A stretch of DNA of 64,000 bases from Tritonibacter horizontis (GCF_001518015.1 NZ_LPUY01000048.1:37386-101385); one strand, 5' to 3'. Shown: positions 45,463 to 55,058, counted from the first letter of the stretch. Notes: generated from the sequence alone by a model not told the origin. Translations and numbers: made by a program.

Positions 45463-47378
45463 CGGCTCATGTCACCTTGTATTGTCAGCTTGTCGAAGGA
45501 TACCGGTGAAAGTCGGGATGTTCCCACTGCGCCACCCCGAGCCAATGACAGATCAGTGGACATCGCGAGATATTTGCCCTGCATCCACATTGGAAACAGG
45601 TTCTCATAGAAACGCGAGAGCGGGTGGCCGGACTGACCGGCGGGGGCGATGAAATAGGAACCGGCTTCTTCCGAAAACGACATGACCGCCTGAAAATTTG
45701 TGCCCGCGCTGGTCGCGAACGGGAGGTCATCGTCAGAAGCAAACAATGTTGCAATCAGTGTGTCGGGAGCGCCCGAAGATGGGGCTTCGAGAGACAGCAG
45801 ATCGCTGATGATCCCGCTCGATCGGATTGACGCCCATCTCATATTCAAAGAGTGTGCTTCGCCCCAGACCCAAGCGGACGGATCGGGTCCGTTGCGGTCG
45901 ATAAGCCAGCCGATGGCATCATCCAGGGCCGCACGAACCTGATCCTGGCAGGTCTCGATGCGGGTGGACGGGCGGATGTCGCACCAGATTGCGCTTCCTC
46001 CCCGATCTGAAAGCACCGCAAATAGGACATCGGCATTTAGCATGGCCCAGACCTTCGTCGCGGATGGAAATTCATCCTGAAGTATCCGTTTTTGCAACGC
46101 GCGCGCCCAGGCCCAGAACACGAGCGGCTCCGGTGAAAAGCGATCCATGTCGCCATTCCATTGGGCAAGTTGATTCAGAATAACGCCGCGAAGCTTATCT
46201 GCGCGGTTTTCTTCGAGAGCACCTGTGGAACCCACGAACCAGAGCTCTCTTGCCATTAGAGGAAGAAGCGCCCGCGCGGCAGCGCTGACCGTGTCGCGCT
46301 GCACCGCAATCGCGCCCTCGACCGAGAATATCGGCTGCCGCTCATCAAGAGCAGCCAGACGGGCGTCTCGAAACGATAAAAGGGTTTCGACCTCCCTGTC
46401 AGGCCAGCGAGCAAGGGTATCTCGGTCGATCGCAAGAATCTCCAATCCGGCTGGTGCCAGGTTCATGCTTGCGTCCATGGCATCGTTCACATCGGCGGAC
46501 CGCACCACACGGTCAAGCATCACCAGAAAATTTCCGGCCTTCGCAGCGGTGGGACTCACTGGCTCTTTCAGGGCATTCAGTGACAGAGATCGGAACGCCC
46601 AAGCGACGCGTTCGCTGCGACCAACGACAATGAAGGGCACACCCGGCATTGTAGCCCCAATCGCGGCTCCGGTCGGGAGTTGAATATCCGCCAGGTACCA
46701 TTCAGAAGGCAGCGATAAGGGGCCACGTATATCGGCGGTGAGAATTGGTGCTCCCATAGCTGTTCTGTCTCCAGGCAACGCCCAAGCATCGAGGCTGACC
46801 TTGGGCGAGGTCACAAACAGCTCGGGCAAAAAAGGTCGGTCTGACAAGCCGGACAGGTCACTCTGGCGACTCTCGGGTTGAAGATCGTTCAGAAACGCTT
46901 GAGCAAGTCTGAGACTATCGACGGGTCTCCAGGCTGCGATCATTCTCTCATCCGCGATCAACAGATCGGGTGAGCCTCTGCCGCGCCCGCCTTCGGATAC
47001 CAGACCAAGCCACGCGTTGACACCTGCGGCATATGCGTCGAGCGCCTGGGCTGTCGAAGGCTCGACTTCGAACGTCTGGTCAAGTGGCAACAAGGCTTGC
47101 GCTGCCCGCCTTGCCCGCAATAACTGGCCAAGCCTGTCCTGAGCGTGAACGAAACCAAGCGCGAAATAGGCATCCGCAGCAGAGTCTGCAGAAATGTGCG
47201 GTATGGCCGCAGCATCTCGCAGAATATCGACTGGTCCTCCGATTCCCGCAACTCTGAAGTCCTCGTCATAGTCGGGGACGGAGGCGCGCAAAAGAAAGTA
47301 GACGACACCGGATACGGCCAGTCCTGATGCAAAAACCGCCAAGAGTAAGTACAGTAATATGTTGAACAGTCGTTTCAA
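45459..47378 (-). CDS. penicillin acylase-like Ntn hydrolase
   Basis: A 639-residue exported protein, shorter than the usual 750-850. It has an N-terminal membrane segment, LGFVHAQDRLGQL, and LPSEWYLADIQLPTGAAIGATMPGVPFIVVGR, the acylase consensus after the nucleophile. The self-cleaving Ser-Asn-Asn-Trp site is altered (VSLDAWAL in that position), so activity is doubtful. Its place between Lnt/LspA and CtaG in a metal operon is unusual. Confidence 0.8.
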   Translation of the reverse strand: MKRLFNILLYLLLAVFASGLAVSGVVYFLLRASVPDYDEDFRVAGIGGPVDILRDAAAIPHISADSAADAYFALGFVHAQDRLGQLLRARRAAQALLPLDQTFEVEPSTAQALDAYAAGVNAWLGLVSEGGRGRGSPDLLIADERMIAAWRPVDSLRLAQAFLNDLQPESRQSDLSGLSDRPFLPELFVTSPKVSLDAWALPGDRTAMGAPILTADIRGPLSLPSEWYLADIQLPTGAAIGATMPGVPFIVVGRSERVAWAFRSLSLNALKEPVSPTAAKAGNFLVMLDRVVRSADVNDAMDASMNLAPAGLEILAIDRDTLARWPDREVETLLSFRDARLAALDERQPIFSVEGAIAVQRDTVSAAARALLPLMARELWFVGSTGALEENRADKLRGVILNQLAQWNGDMDRFSPEPLVFWAWARALQKRILQDEFPSATKVWAMLNADVLFAVLSDRGGSAIWCDIRPSTRIETCQDQVRAALDDAIGWLIDRNGPDPSAWVWGEAHSLNMRWASIRSSGIISDLLSLEAPSSGAPDTLIATLFASDDDLPFATSAGTNFQAVMSFSEEAGSYFIAPAGQSGHPLSRFYENLFPMWMQGKYLAMSTDLSLARGGAVGTSRLSPVSFDKLTIQGDMSR

Positions 47379-47402
47379 TTCGTTGCCGGTCCCAAAGCAA
47401 TC

Positions 47403-47570
47403 TCAAGACGTGATGCGCAAGAGGATCACCGAGGCGAAAAAAGCGAGTAGGCCGAAAGCAATACCGAAGCCTGTCGCGTACTGAAGTATATCCAGGCGGT
47501 TCCCTTTCCGCCGTTGCGCCAGATAGCCACCCCAGAGCGCCCCTCCGACAAAGCCTGCGAGCACCAGCAT
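47403..47570 (-). CDS. small two-helix membrane protein
   Basis: A 55-residue protein starting MLVLAGFVGGALWGGYLAQRRKG and ending with a second hydrophobic helix. GGAGGA seven bases upstream and an ATGA overlap with the Lnt stop support translation. No family recognised. Confidence 0.7.
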   Translation of the reverse strand: MLVLAGFVGGALWGGYLAQRRKGNRLDILQYATGFGIAFGLLAFFASVILLRITS

Positions 47571-49141
47571 CACGAGTCCTCCGATTTTGATTTTTCTGAA
47601 TTGAAACGTCGTCCGGCCAATCCGACGGTAAAGGCTAGGGCCCAGACCGCACAGATGAGCGCCAGCAATGTCCAATCACCGAAACGAGCGTAAGGTGTGG
47701 GCGCAAGCGCTGTCGGCAGGCTGGCATCTATGACTCCAGTTTGTCCGGTCTCGAGGCGCGCGATGATCTCTCCCTTGGCGTCGATGACCGCGGAAATCCC
47801 GGTGTTGGCCGCCCGGACCACAGGAAGCCCTTCTTCAACCGCGCGCATGCGCGCGGAGGCGAGGTGCTGCTCGGGGCCGATGGTGGTACCGAACCAGGCA
47901 TCATTTGTTGCATTGAAAATCCAGTCGGGGCGAAAAAGGTCATCGACTACTTGGCTCGGAAAAATGATTTCGTAACAGATCGCCACCGCGACCAGAGGCG
48001 CACCCGGGATCGCCAGCGTGCGTGGCCCTGATCCTGGCGTGAAATCGCCCAAACCTTCGGTCAGTCGTTCAATGGGCAGCCAGCCTTTCAGGGGCACATA
48101 TTCCCCGAACGGAACAAGATGATGTTTTGCATATCCCGTCAGAACCTCGCCGCTGCTGTCATAGGCCTGAACCGTGTTGAAATATAGGGTTCCCCCATCG
48201 CCCTCTACACGGTCTGGCACACCTGTCAAAAGGATCCTGCCGTCTGGCAGAGCCGTGGATAGCCGCCTACGCGCCAAGGCGTCCTCGTCCAGAAAACCGG
48301 GAAAGGCCGTTTCCGGCCACAGCAGCAGGTCGAAGCGTCCAGGTTGCGCCGACAAGCCCAAATATTTTTCCAGCGTTCGCTCGCGGCTGCCCGGTGCCCA
48401 CTTCTCGACTTGCGGCACATTGCCTTGGACGATGCGCAAAGCGCTGTCCGTCGGAGGCACATTCGTCCCTAAACGCAGCGCGCCGCCACCCCAGAGGCCC
48501 ATCACCGCAGCGGCGAAGAGCAGGAGAACAGGCACGCGTCTGTTTGGTGCCGCCACAATCAGCACACCGGGCAACAGCCCGATAAAGACCGTGAGAAAGC
48601 TTAGCCCATAGCTTCCGACCCAGGCGGCGGGTTGGCGCAGGGCGGCATGTTCGACAAGGGCATAAGCGGCAAGGTTCCAGGGAAATCCCGTCAGGACATG
48701 ACCACGCAGCCATTCTGCGGCAAGCCAGTAGGTTGCAAGCAGAAGACCTGACGTAATGCCGACGACAGCACGGCGCTGCATGATGGTGGCAAATAACATC
48801 GCCGCAATCGCCGGGAATATGGCCAGTCCGGCGGACAGTCCCGCGACTGCCGGGATCGCAAGGGCACCGAAACGTTCGGAATCGACGTAAAAGCTCTCGG
48901 CGATCCAGGAAACTCCAAACCCGAACTGGCCCATTCCGAAGGCCCAGCCGATGAAGAAGGCAGGCGCTGTCGAAACCTGCCGGAGCATGAGAAAAAGTGC
49001 TGAGAAGGCGACCGGAACAACTATTAGCCATGAGAATGGCGGAAGGGCTAAAACCGTTAAACCGCCCGCCATAAAGCTAATCCCTAATCGCATGGGAATG
49101 TAACGGCCACGACCCGTCAGTGGACGCAAGCCCGTCATCAT
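47570..49141 (-). CDS. lnt: apolipoprotein N-acyltransferase
   Basis: A 523-residue protein with six or seven N-terminal membrane helices and a nitrilase-type domain: Glu in LLWPETAFPG, Lys in KHHLVPFGEYVP and catalytic Cys in VAICYEIIFP. It adds the third acyl chain to lipoproteins after Lgt and LspA. ATG 49141 overlaps the LspA stop (ATGATGA); the longer frame to 49237 lies over lspA. Confidence 0.93.
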   Translation of the reverse strand: MMTGLRPLTGRGRYIPMRLGISFMAGGLTVLALPPFSWLIVVPVAFSALFLMLRQVSTAPAFFIGWAFGMGQFGFGVSWIAESFYVDSERFGALAIPAVAGLSAGLAIFPAIAAMLFATIMQRRAVVGITSGLLLATYWLAAEWLRGHVLTGFPWNLAAYALVEHAALRQPAAWVGSYGLSFLTVFIGLLPGVLIVAAPNRRVPVLLLFAAAVMGLWGGGALRLGTNVPPTDSALRIVQGNVPQVEKWAPGSRERTLEKYLGLSAQPGRFDLLLWPETAFPGFLDEDALARRRLSTALPDGRILLTGVPDRVEGDGGTLYFNTVQAYDSSGEVLTGYAKHHLVPFGEYVPLKGWLPIERLTEGLGDFTPGSGPRTLAIPGAPLVAVAICYEIIFPSQVVDDLFRPDWIFNATNDAWFGTTIGPEQHLASARMRAVEEGLPVVRAANTGISAVIDAKGEIIARLETGQTGVIDASLPTALAPTPYARFGDWTLLALICAVWALAFTVGLAGRRFNSEKSKSEDS

Positions 49142-49611
49142 GTGCCAGTCTGGAACTTGGCGTTCAACCAAGAGGCTATGAACAGTAGGCCCACGCCGCC
49201 GACCACGAAAACATCCGCCATGTTGAAGGCGGGCCAATGTGTGGATCCGGCGTAGAAATCGAGGAAGTCCGTCACACCCCGAAACCGGATGCGGTCGAGG
49301 ACGTTGCCGAGCGCGCCACCGATAATCGCACCATAGGCGATAGCCTCAACCGGGTTGGCAGTGCGCAACAACATGACTGTCAACCAGCCGCAGACAGCGA
49401 GGGCCAACGCCGTAAGGCTCCACCATGGCGCTCCACCAAGCAGTCCAAACGTCACTCCATCGTTGCGCAGATAGATAAGATTGAAACCGGGGAAGACCGG
49501 AATTCCGGCGCTCAAATCTGACGCATTGGCGACGACAATTGCTTTTGTCACCTGATCGACAAGAAAAGCAGTTCCAGCCGCTATGAAACCTTGGAAATGG
49601 CTCAGTTTCAT
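49138..49611 (-). CDS. lspA: signal peptidase II (LspA), copy 2
   Basis: A 157-residue lipoprotein signal peptidase with IYLRNDGVTFGL, GNVLDRIRFRGVTDFLDFY and PAFNMADVFVV. It starts at ATG 49611, four bases after the ZIP gene stop; an in-frame ATG at 49632 is weaker. Lnt follows by overlap. This is the second LspA in the window and, with Lnt, forms a lipoprotein-maturation pair inside the metal operon. Confidence 0.92.
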   Translation of the reverse strand: MKLSHFQGFIAAGTAFLVDQVTKAIVVANASDLSAGIPVFPGFNLIYLRNDGVTFGLLGGAPWWSLTALALAVCGWLTVMLLRTANPVEAIAYGAIIGGALGNVLDRIRFRGVTDFLDFYAGSTHWPAFNMADVFVVGGVGLLFIASWLNAKFQTGT

Positions 49612-49615
49612 CTCA

Positions 49616-50398
49616 TCATCCCAGCCATACATCGAGGAACAACATGATCACGAGGCCGACTGCGAGACCGAGTGTCGCCCTGTTTTGATGGCCGGAACGG
49701 TGGGTTTCGGGAATGATTTCGTGGCTGATGACGTAGAGCATCGCCCCGGCGGCGAAGGCGAGGCCCCATGGCAACAGCGGCTGCGAGATGCTGATGATCC
49801 CAGCCCCAAGAAGCCCGCCTAACGGCTCGACAAGACCTGTCAGGGCGGCAATGCCCCACGCACGGCGCCTAGAATATCCTTCACCAAGCAATGAGACCGC
49901 TACGGCGAGACCCTCGGGAGCGTTTTGCAGCCCAATGCCAATCGCAAGTGGCAAGCCACCAGAAAGACCGTCAGCCCCGAACCCGACACCAACGGCGAGT
50001 CCTTCGGGGAAATTGTGGATCGTGATCGCAATGATGAAGAGCCAGACGCGGCGCAGCGAAGCAGAGTCTGGGCCTTCCCGCCCCGTCTTGAAATGCTCAT
50101 GCGGCAGCCGTTCGTTCGTCAGAGCGACCGCGCCCATGCCAAGTAGGATCGCAACACAAACGATGGCCGCCGGGAGAGCACCGTTGTCGAACTGTCCTTC
50201 AGCTGCGTCGAGAGCCGGGATGATCAGCGAGAAGAACGAAGCCGCGAGCATGACACCCGCCGCGAAGCCAAGCAGCAGATCGCGCGTGGCCCGGGACGGG
50301 ATGCGCCCAAAAAGAACGGGGACCGCCCCGACCGCGGTCAGTGATCCGGCGGCCAGGCTTCCAAGAAAGCCAAGCGCTATGGGGGAGAGGGGTTCCAA
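49616..50398 (-). CDS. ZIP-family metal transporter
   Basis: A 260-residue ZIP transporter with the metal-site helices IAITIHNFPEGLAVGVG and GLQNAPEGLAVAV. ZIP proteins import Zn or other divalent metals. In a cluster of exporters it is the odd one out, unless it works in the reverse direction or supplies metal to periplasmic enzymes. A 22-base gap separates it from the DUF411 gene. Confidence 0.9.
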   Translation of the reverse strand: MEPLSPIALGFLGSLAAGSLTAVGAVPVLFGRIPSRATRDLLLGFAAGVMLAASFFSLIIPALDAAEGQFDNGALPAAIVCVAILLGMGAVALTNERLPHEHFKTGREGPDSASLRRVWLFIIAITIHNFPEGLAVGVGFGADGLSGGLPLAIGIGLQNAPEGLAVAVSLLGEGYSRRRAWGIAALTGLVEPLGGLLGAGIISISQPLLPWGLAFAAGAMLYVISHEIIPETHRSGHQNRATLGLAVGLVIMLFLDVWLG

Positions 50399-50420
50399 TT
50401 GTTAAGGTTCTGCCGCGAGT

Positions 50421-50879
50421 TCAGTCAGGAGCCGAGTAGCTGGTGTAGACCTCGGTCGATCCGTCTTCGTGGATCAGGAAGACATCGTAAGCCTCCCGGT
50501 CGTCCTCCGGTCCCATGCCGGGTGACCCGTAGGGCATCCCCGGCACCGCCAGGCCTACCGCGTCTGGCCGGTCCTCCAGCAGGCGTTGGATGTCAGCCGC
50601 CGGCACGTGGCCTTCGATCACGTAGCCGTCGACCAAAGCGGTATGGCAGGAGACCATGCGCTGAGGCACGCCATTGTCGAGTTTGAAGCGCACAAGAGAT
50701 CCCCCGAACATGTCCTCGCCTGTCGGCGCGAATCCGCTTTCCTCGAGGTGCTTCATCCAGGACAGACAACAGCCGCAGCCGTTTGTCTTCCGGACATCAA
50801 TCTGGATCGCATCGGCGACAGCTTGCGCCGCGGGAAACAAGGCCAGCGTGACTGCAAGGGCGGGAGCCAGTCGTTTCAT
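50421..50879 (-). CDS. DUF411 metal-binding protein
   Basis: A 152-residue exported protein with signal RLAPALAVTLALFPAAQAVA, Cys cluster NGCGCCLSWMKHLEESGF and conserved SCHTALVDGYVIEGHVP plus GMPYGSPGM. It is the same family as the 21886 gene. The DUF411 proteins of copper loci bind Cu or Ag. It lies three bases after the M23 peptidase. Confidence 0.92.
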   Translation of the reverse strand: MKRLAPALAVTLALFPAAQAVADAIQIDVRKTNGCGCCLSWMKHLEESGFAPTGEDMFGGSLVRFKLDNGVPQRMVSCHTALVDGYVIEGHVPAADIQRLLEDRPDAVGLAVPGMPYGSPGMGPEDDREAYDVFLIHEDGSTEVYTSYSAPD

Positions 50880-50882
50880 GGA

Positions 50883-52256
50883 TTAAAGCCTTTCGGTTGT
50901 GGTTTGCACAAATTCGCTGGTGAGCCTCTCGGCCAGTAGCGCGCGTGCTTCAGCCAATCGCTCAAGTGCAGCCGTGTCATCAGCATCCCGCTCGGCCGCC
51001 TCTGCCAGTCGGTCGTCTGAGAGAGGATCGGTCGGGCGACCATCGACCAGAACCTCATAATGGAGATTTGGGCCGGTCGCGGTGCCGGTTGCACCGACGC
51101 GACCGATCATGTCTCCGGCCATCACGCGCTGCCCTTGTTCGAGTGTGTCCGGCACCTCGCTGAGGTGTGCGTATCGTGTCAGGGTGGCGGATCCATGCGC
51201 TATCTCCACCACCCGGCCATACCCACCACGACGTCCGATGAAGCTCACGCGTCCGGGTGCCGTTGCTTTTACAGGCGTACCGCGGGTCGCAGCAAAGTCG
51301 ACGCCGGTGTGCATGCGCACATTCCCATAGACCGGGTGTGTGCGACGGCCAAAGACGGAACTCAGCCGCGCTCCTTCCACCGGTTGGGCAAAGACACGCA
51401 GGACCTCTCCATCGACATAGATCATTGCTTTACCGCTGCCGTCATCCGGCCAGACGATCTCGTAGACCGTTTCACCAAGGTTCAGTGCGGCGAAGGCAAG
51501 TTCCGGTTGACCGATCCTCTCGTTTCCGTCGCGCGCTTCGCGCCAAAAAAGACGCATCGTCTCGCCACCGGAAAGTTCGCGTCGAAAATCTACTGTGCCG
51601 CCCAGCATCTGCGCCATGTCGACCGCAAAGCGAGCAGGGATGCCTGCCTTGTCCAAAGCCGCGAAGACAGAGCTTTCGATCACTGCCTCGGCCGCGAACG
51701 TCACCATTTCAGGGTCTGGCTCCAACACGCGTGTGACAAGTTCCTGACCAAAGACCGTTTCGATCCGCACCCCATCGTCAACCGCCAGTTCCACGCGGCT
51801 CGGATTTCCGTCCATCTTTGAGATCACAGTGATCTCATGGCCCGGGCGCAATCGGCGCAGGTCATATTCTGCACCAAGCGCGAGCGCGATTTCGGCACGC
51901 GCAGGCGCAGCGATACCCGCGTTCGCCAGGACCGCATCCAGCGTCTCGCCCGACGCGATCTCACGCGACCAGGTGATCAAAGGCGGTTCAATCTCGGGCA
52001 AGGCGGTTTCTGCGAAGACGGATTGCAAGAGCGGCAGAGGTCGCATTGGGCTAGCATTGTCGGCGTGAAATGCAGCGGGCGGTGTCACATCGTAGTCGGC
52101 GATCTGAGGCATCGAGAGCGGATCGGGAGTCCAGAGGGTGGCTTCAGCAATCGCAGGAGGCACTGGCTCTTTGGAAAGAACGCCAGATATGGCGATGGCG
52201 GTCACCGAAAAAGCGCCTGCGACCACAGCGCTCGCCAAAACAATTCTAATATTCAT
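50883..52256 (-). CDS. M23-family peptidoglycan endopeptidase
   Basis: A 457-residue exported protein: N-terminal anchor, a roughly 250-residue central region and a LytM domain with the Zn ligands in RTHPVYGNVRMHTGVDFA and YAHLS. It cleaves peptidoglycan stem crosslinks, balancing L,D-transpeptidases. It overlaps the SCO gene by ATGA. Confidence 0.92.
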   Translation of the reverse strand: MNIRIVLASAVVAGAFSVTAIAISGVLSKEPVPPAIAEATLWTPDPLSMPQIADYDVTPPAAFHADNASPMRPLPLLQSVFAETALPEIEPPLITWSREIASGETLDAVLANAGIAAPARAEIALALGAEYDLRRLRPGHEITVISKMDGNPSRVELAVDDGVRIETVFGQELVTRVLEPDPEMVTFAAEAVIESSVFAALDKAGIPARFAVDMAQMLGGTVDFRRELSGGETMRLFWREARDGNERIGQPELAFAALNLGETVYEIVWPDDGSGKAMIYVDGEVLRVFAQPVEGARLSSVFGRRTHPVYGNVRMHTGVDFAATRGTPVKATAPGRVSFIGRRGGYGRVVEIAHGSATLTRYAHLSEVPDTLEQGQRVMAGDMIGRVGATGTATGPNLHYEVLVDGRPTDPLSDDRLAEAAERDADDTAALERLAEARALLAERLTSEFVQTTTERL

Positions 52257-52879
52257 GTTGCCCCCTCTACGTCTTCTGTCAGTGCACGCCGGATCTTCGG
52301 CACTGCGAATTCTCTTGGCTCGTGATAGTCAATCATGGTGACGAGTTCACCCTTGGCATCGAACAGGAATACGCTTGCCGTATGGTTCATTGTATAGTCG
52401 CCGCCTTCGGTCGGAACGCGCTCATACGAGGCACGAAATGCTTCTACAGCGCGGGAAATCTGGTCTTCCGGTCCCGTCCAGCCGCGAATGGCCGGATGAA
52501 AATAGCCGACATATTCGGCCATGGCCTCGACCGTGTCCCGCTCCGGGTCGACCGTGATGAAGACCACGTTCATCTCTGATGCTTCGTCGCCCAGTTCCTC
52601 AAGCCAGCCGGAAATATCCGATAGGGTCGTCGGGCAGACGTCCGGGCAGTAGGTGAACCCGAAAAACACCATTGTCGGACGACCGATCAGGTTGCCAGGC
52701 CCTACCTCATTTTCCTCGTGGTCGGTCAGCCGGAACTCCATCGCCGATAGGGGCAGGGGCCGCTGCCCTTTTGGTTCAGGCGCACCGGGCCCGTCCACCC
52801 GCCACCAGCCCACGAAGAGCGTCAGGCCAAGAACGCCGGCACCGGCTGCGCCGTATAGAAGGAGCTGCCGACGTTGCAT
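52253..52879 (-). CDS. SCO1/SenC copper chaperone
   Basis: A 208-residue protein with an N-terminal membrane helix, copper motif FFGFTYCPDVCPTTL and distal His in DYTMNHTASVFLFD. It overlaps the PCuAC stop (TGATG) and the M23 start. SCO and PCuAC together deliver copper to the Cu(A) site of cytochrome oxidase. Confidence 0.94.
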   Translation of the reverse strand: MQRRQLLLYGAAGAGVLGLTLFVGWWRVDGPGAPEPKGQRPLPLSAMEFRLTDHEENEVGPGNLIGRPTMVFFGFTYCPDVCPTTLSDISGWLEELGDEASEMNVVFITVDPERDTVEAMAEYVGYFHPAIRGWTGPEDQISRAVEAFRASYERVPTEGGDYTMNHTASVFLFDAKGELVTMIDYHEPREFAVPKIRRALTEDVEGAT

Positions 52880-53349
52880 CAGCCCTCCGGTCCACGCGCG
52901 GCGATTCCGAGGATTGGGACCTCGACCGTCACCTTGCCGCCATCCGAGAAGGTCAGTGTCAGCGGGAAATTCTCGCCTTCGGTCATCGGCTCTTGCAGCT
53001 TCATGAGCATGGCGTGCAACCCGCCCGGCTCCAATGCCACGCTTTGGCCGGGCTCAATCGTGATCTCGCCTGCAGGTGCCATGGAACTGACGCCAACGGA
53101 GTTGGTTTTCGACTCATGGATCTCGGGCATCATTGCCAGCGGTGTCGCAAGTCCGGTCAGCGTAACGGCGTCTTCACCCGTGTTGCGCACGGTCATATAG
53201 GCGGCACCTGGCCTGTTGACGCCGATCGAGGCGCGGGACCACGCATTCTCGACCACGACATCCTCCGAACCGGCCAGTGCGGGGGCCGACAGCCCTGCAA
53301 CCGTCAAAAGCACGGCCAATGCATTGGTATATCTCAACTTCTTCACCAC
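52879..53349 (-). CDS. PCuAC copper chaperone (copy 2)
   Basis: A 156-residue exported chaperone starting at GTG 53349, set by AGGAG six bases upstream; a GTG at 53346 is equally in frame. The ligands H...M...HxM are in PEIHESK, SSMAPAG and GLHAMLMKL. The open frame to 53427 lies over dsbA. It follows the DsbA gene after 22 bases. Confidence 0.9.
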   Translation of the reverse strand: MVKKLRYTNALAVLLTVAGLSAPALAGSEDVVVENAWSRASIGVNRPGAAYMTVRNTGEDAVTLTGLATPLAMMPEIHESKTNSVGVSSMAPAGEITIEPGQSVALEPGGLHAMLMKLQEPMTEGENFPLTLTFSDGGKVTVEVPILGIAARGPEG

Positions 53350-53371
53350 TCGTTTCTCCTGCCTCCGCAAA

Positions 53372-54031
53372 TCAGCTTTGGCTTGCCGCAACTTCCACTG
53401 CCACCAGCCTCCGCAATTCGGCCTCACCGAACGGATCGAGAGGCTTGCCGTTCACGAAGAACGTGGGCGTTTGGCGGACCCCGACTGTCTCGACATCGGC
53501 GCGGTCCTGGTTGAGCACCGCCACAACACCGGGGGCCAGCATCTGTGTCCGGGCAGCTTGGACATCCAGACCTCCGCTTGCTGCAATCTCAAGGATCAAT
53601 CCGGGTGCCGGGGTCCCGTGAGACGCCCATCTGGGCTGCTCTCGCAAGACTGCCTCGAGCACAGGTTCAAACACGTCCTGCATGCGCGCCGCCTCGAGCA
53701 CACGGATCGCTTCTACCGACGCCTCGCCGTGAAAAGGCGTATAGCGGATTACAACGCGCACCGCGTCTCCGTGCTCCGCCATGATATCCTCGACGACCGG
53801 ATAGAAAGCGCGGCATGCCTCGCAGGCCGGGTCGAAGAATTCAACGATGGTTACGGGCGCATCCTCGGGCCCGAGGATCGGGGAATAGGGTCGGATCAGC
53901 GCGTTGGCCATTTCAGGGTCGATGGGATCGGACGCGGCAATCGGGTCGGGGCGGGTGGCATACCAGGCGGCCCCGCCGAAACCGGCGACCCCGAGCGCGA
54001 GAACGGACAGGATGAGGCCGCGTCGTTTCAT
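53372..54031 (-). CDS. DsbA-family oxidoreductase (copy 3)
   Basis: A 219-residue protein with membrane anchor and active site FFDPACEACRAFYP (CEAC), cis-Pro in RQTPTFFVNG. It differs from the other two DsbA proteins (CPYC) and pairs with the DsbB gene beside it, whose start it overlaps by ATGA. Confidence 0.92.
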   Translation of the reverse strand: MKRRGLILSVLALGVAGFGGAAWYATRPDPIAASDPIDPEMANALIRPYSPILGPEDAPVTIVEFFDPACEACRAFYPVVEDIMAEHGDAVRVVIRYTPFHGEASVEAIRVLEAARMQDVFEPVLEAVLREQPRWASHGTPAPGLILEIAASGGLDVQAARTQMLAPGVVAVLNQDRADVETVGVRQTPTFFVNGKPLDPFGEAELRRLVAVEVAASQS

Positions 54032-54450
54032 TCTTGTGCTTCCTTCAGTGAGAGAGCCGACAGCAGCCCGATCACCACGAAGGCGACGAGCGCCATCAGA
54101 GGAATCGGAATGCCGAAGACCAGTTGATTGTCGTCAGTACAGGATGGGCCTGTCGCCGTGCAGGGCTGGATGCGTTCGGGGATCAGCTCGACATAGAGGC
54201 CGAGGTGCCAGAGCGCTATGGCGGCGCCCCCGATTGCCAGCGCGATCCCGTAGCGACCCACGCGCCGATCCTGCCACCACAGCCCGAGCCCGAGGACGAT
54301 GGCCAAGGGAAACATGAAGGCACGCTGAAACCAGCAAAGCACGCAAGGTGTCTGCCCCAGAACCTCGCCGATGAAGAGCACTGCAAGCGACGCGGTGAGC
54401 GCGATGATCCAGGCCAGCCCGAGGGCCGTCTCTCCGGAAAGTCGGGTCAT
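54028..54450 (-). CDS. dsbB: DsbB-type disulfide oxidase
   Basis: A 140-residue four-helix membrane protein. The first pair is CVLCWFQR; the second pair is seen in QPCTATGPSCTDD. DsbB reoxidises DsbA and passes electrons to quinone. Its DsbA partner is the overlapping gene. Confidence 0.92.
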   Translation of the reverse strand: MTRLSGETALGLAWIIALTASLAVLFIGEVLGQTPCVLCWFQRAFMFPLAIVLGLGLWWQDRRVGRYGIALAIGGAAIALWHLGLYVELIPERIQPCTATGPSCTDDNQLVFGIPIPLMALVAFVVIGLLSALSLKEAQE

Positions 54451-54455
54451 GACGA

Positions 54456-55058
54456 TCAGATCCTCTCTCTCAGATCGGCGAGGATCTCTTCGGCGGGCGT
54501 GCCGTAGGGCCAGGAGTCCGCGAAGCCTGCTTGCGTGTCGAAAAGGAAAAGATGCGACGTGTGACCCATCGTGTATCCGCCCGGCGCAGTCGCCTGCTCG
54601 ATCCGTTCATAGAATATCGGAAAAGTTTCGGATGTCGCGGCGATCTGCTCCGGTGTACCGGTAAGCCCGATGATCCCTGCGTCGAACATGGGCACGTACT
54701 CCGCTAAAGCCGTCGGCGTATCTCGCTCGGGATCGATCGTTATGAAAATCGGCTGAACCACTGCCGCCTCATCGCCCAGGCCCTCCATCACGGCCGCGAC
54801 TTCGGACAGTGTTGTCGGACAGACGTCAGGGCAATTGGTGAAGCCAAAGAAGACCAGCATCCAGCGCCCTGCGAAATCTTCGTCCGTTTGGACAATGCCG
54901 CGATGATCGGTCAGTTCGAAATCAGCAAGAAACGGTGGTTCATTCTCGGCTCGGGCAAGGTCGGCACGGTAGTCGGACCATAGCAACAGCCAGATGAAAA
55001 CGAACGCCGCCGCGCCCGCCAACACCCACAATACCTTCTGAAGACCTGAAAGCCTCAC
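54456..55058 (-). CDS. SCO1/SenC copper chaperone
   Basis: A 200-residue protein with N-terminal helix, motif FFGFTNCPDVCPTTL and distal His in YTMGHTSHLFLFD. It is the first gene after promoter P3 and starts the 13-gene minus operon. It is a paralogue of the 52253 and 25475 genes. Confidence 0.94.
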   Translation of the reverse strand: MRLSGLQKVLWVLAGAAAFVFIWLLLWSDYRADLARAENEPPFLADFELTDHRGIVQTDEDFAGRWMLVFFGFTNCPDVCPTTLSEVAAVMEGLGDEAAVVQPIFITIDPERDTPTALAEYVPMFDAGIIGLTGTPEQIAATSETFPIFYERIEQATAPGGYTMGHTSHLFLFDTQAGFADSWPYGTPAEEILADLRERI

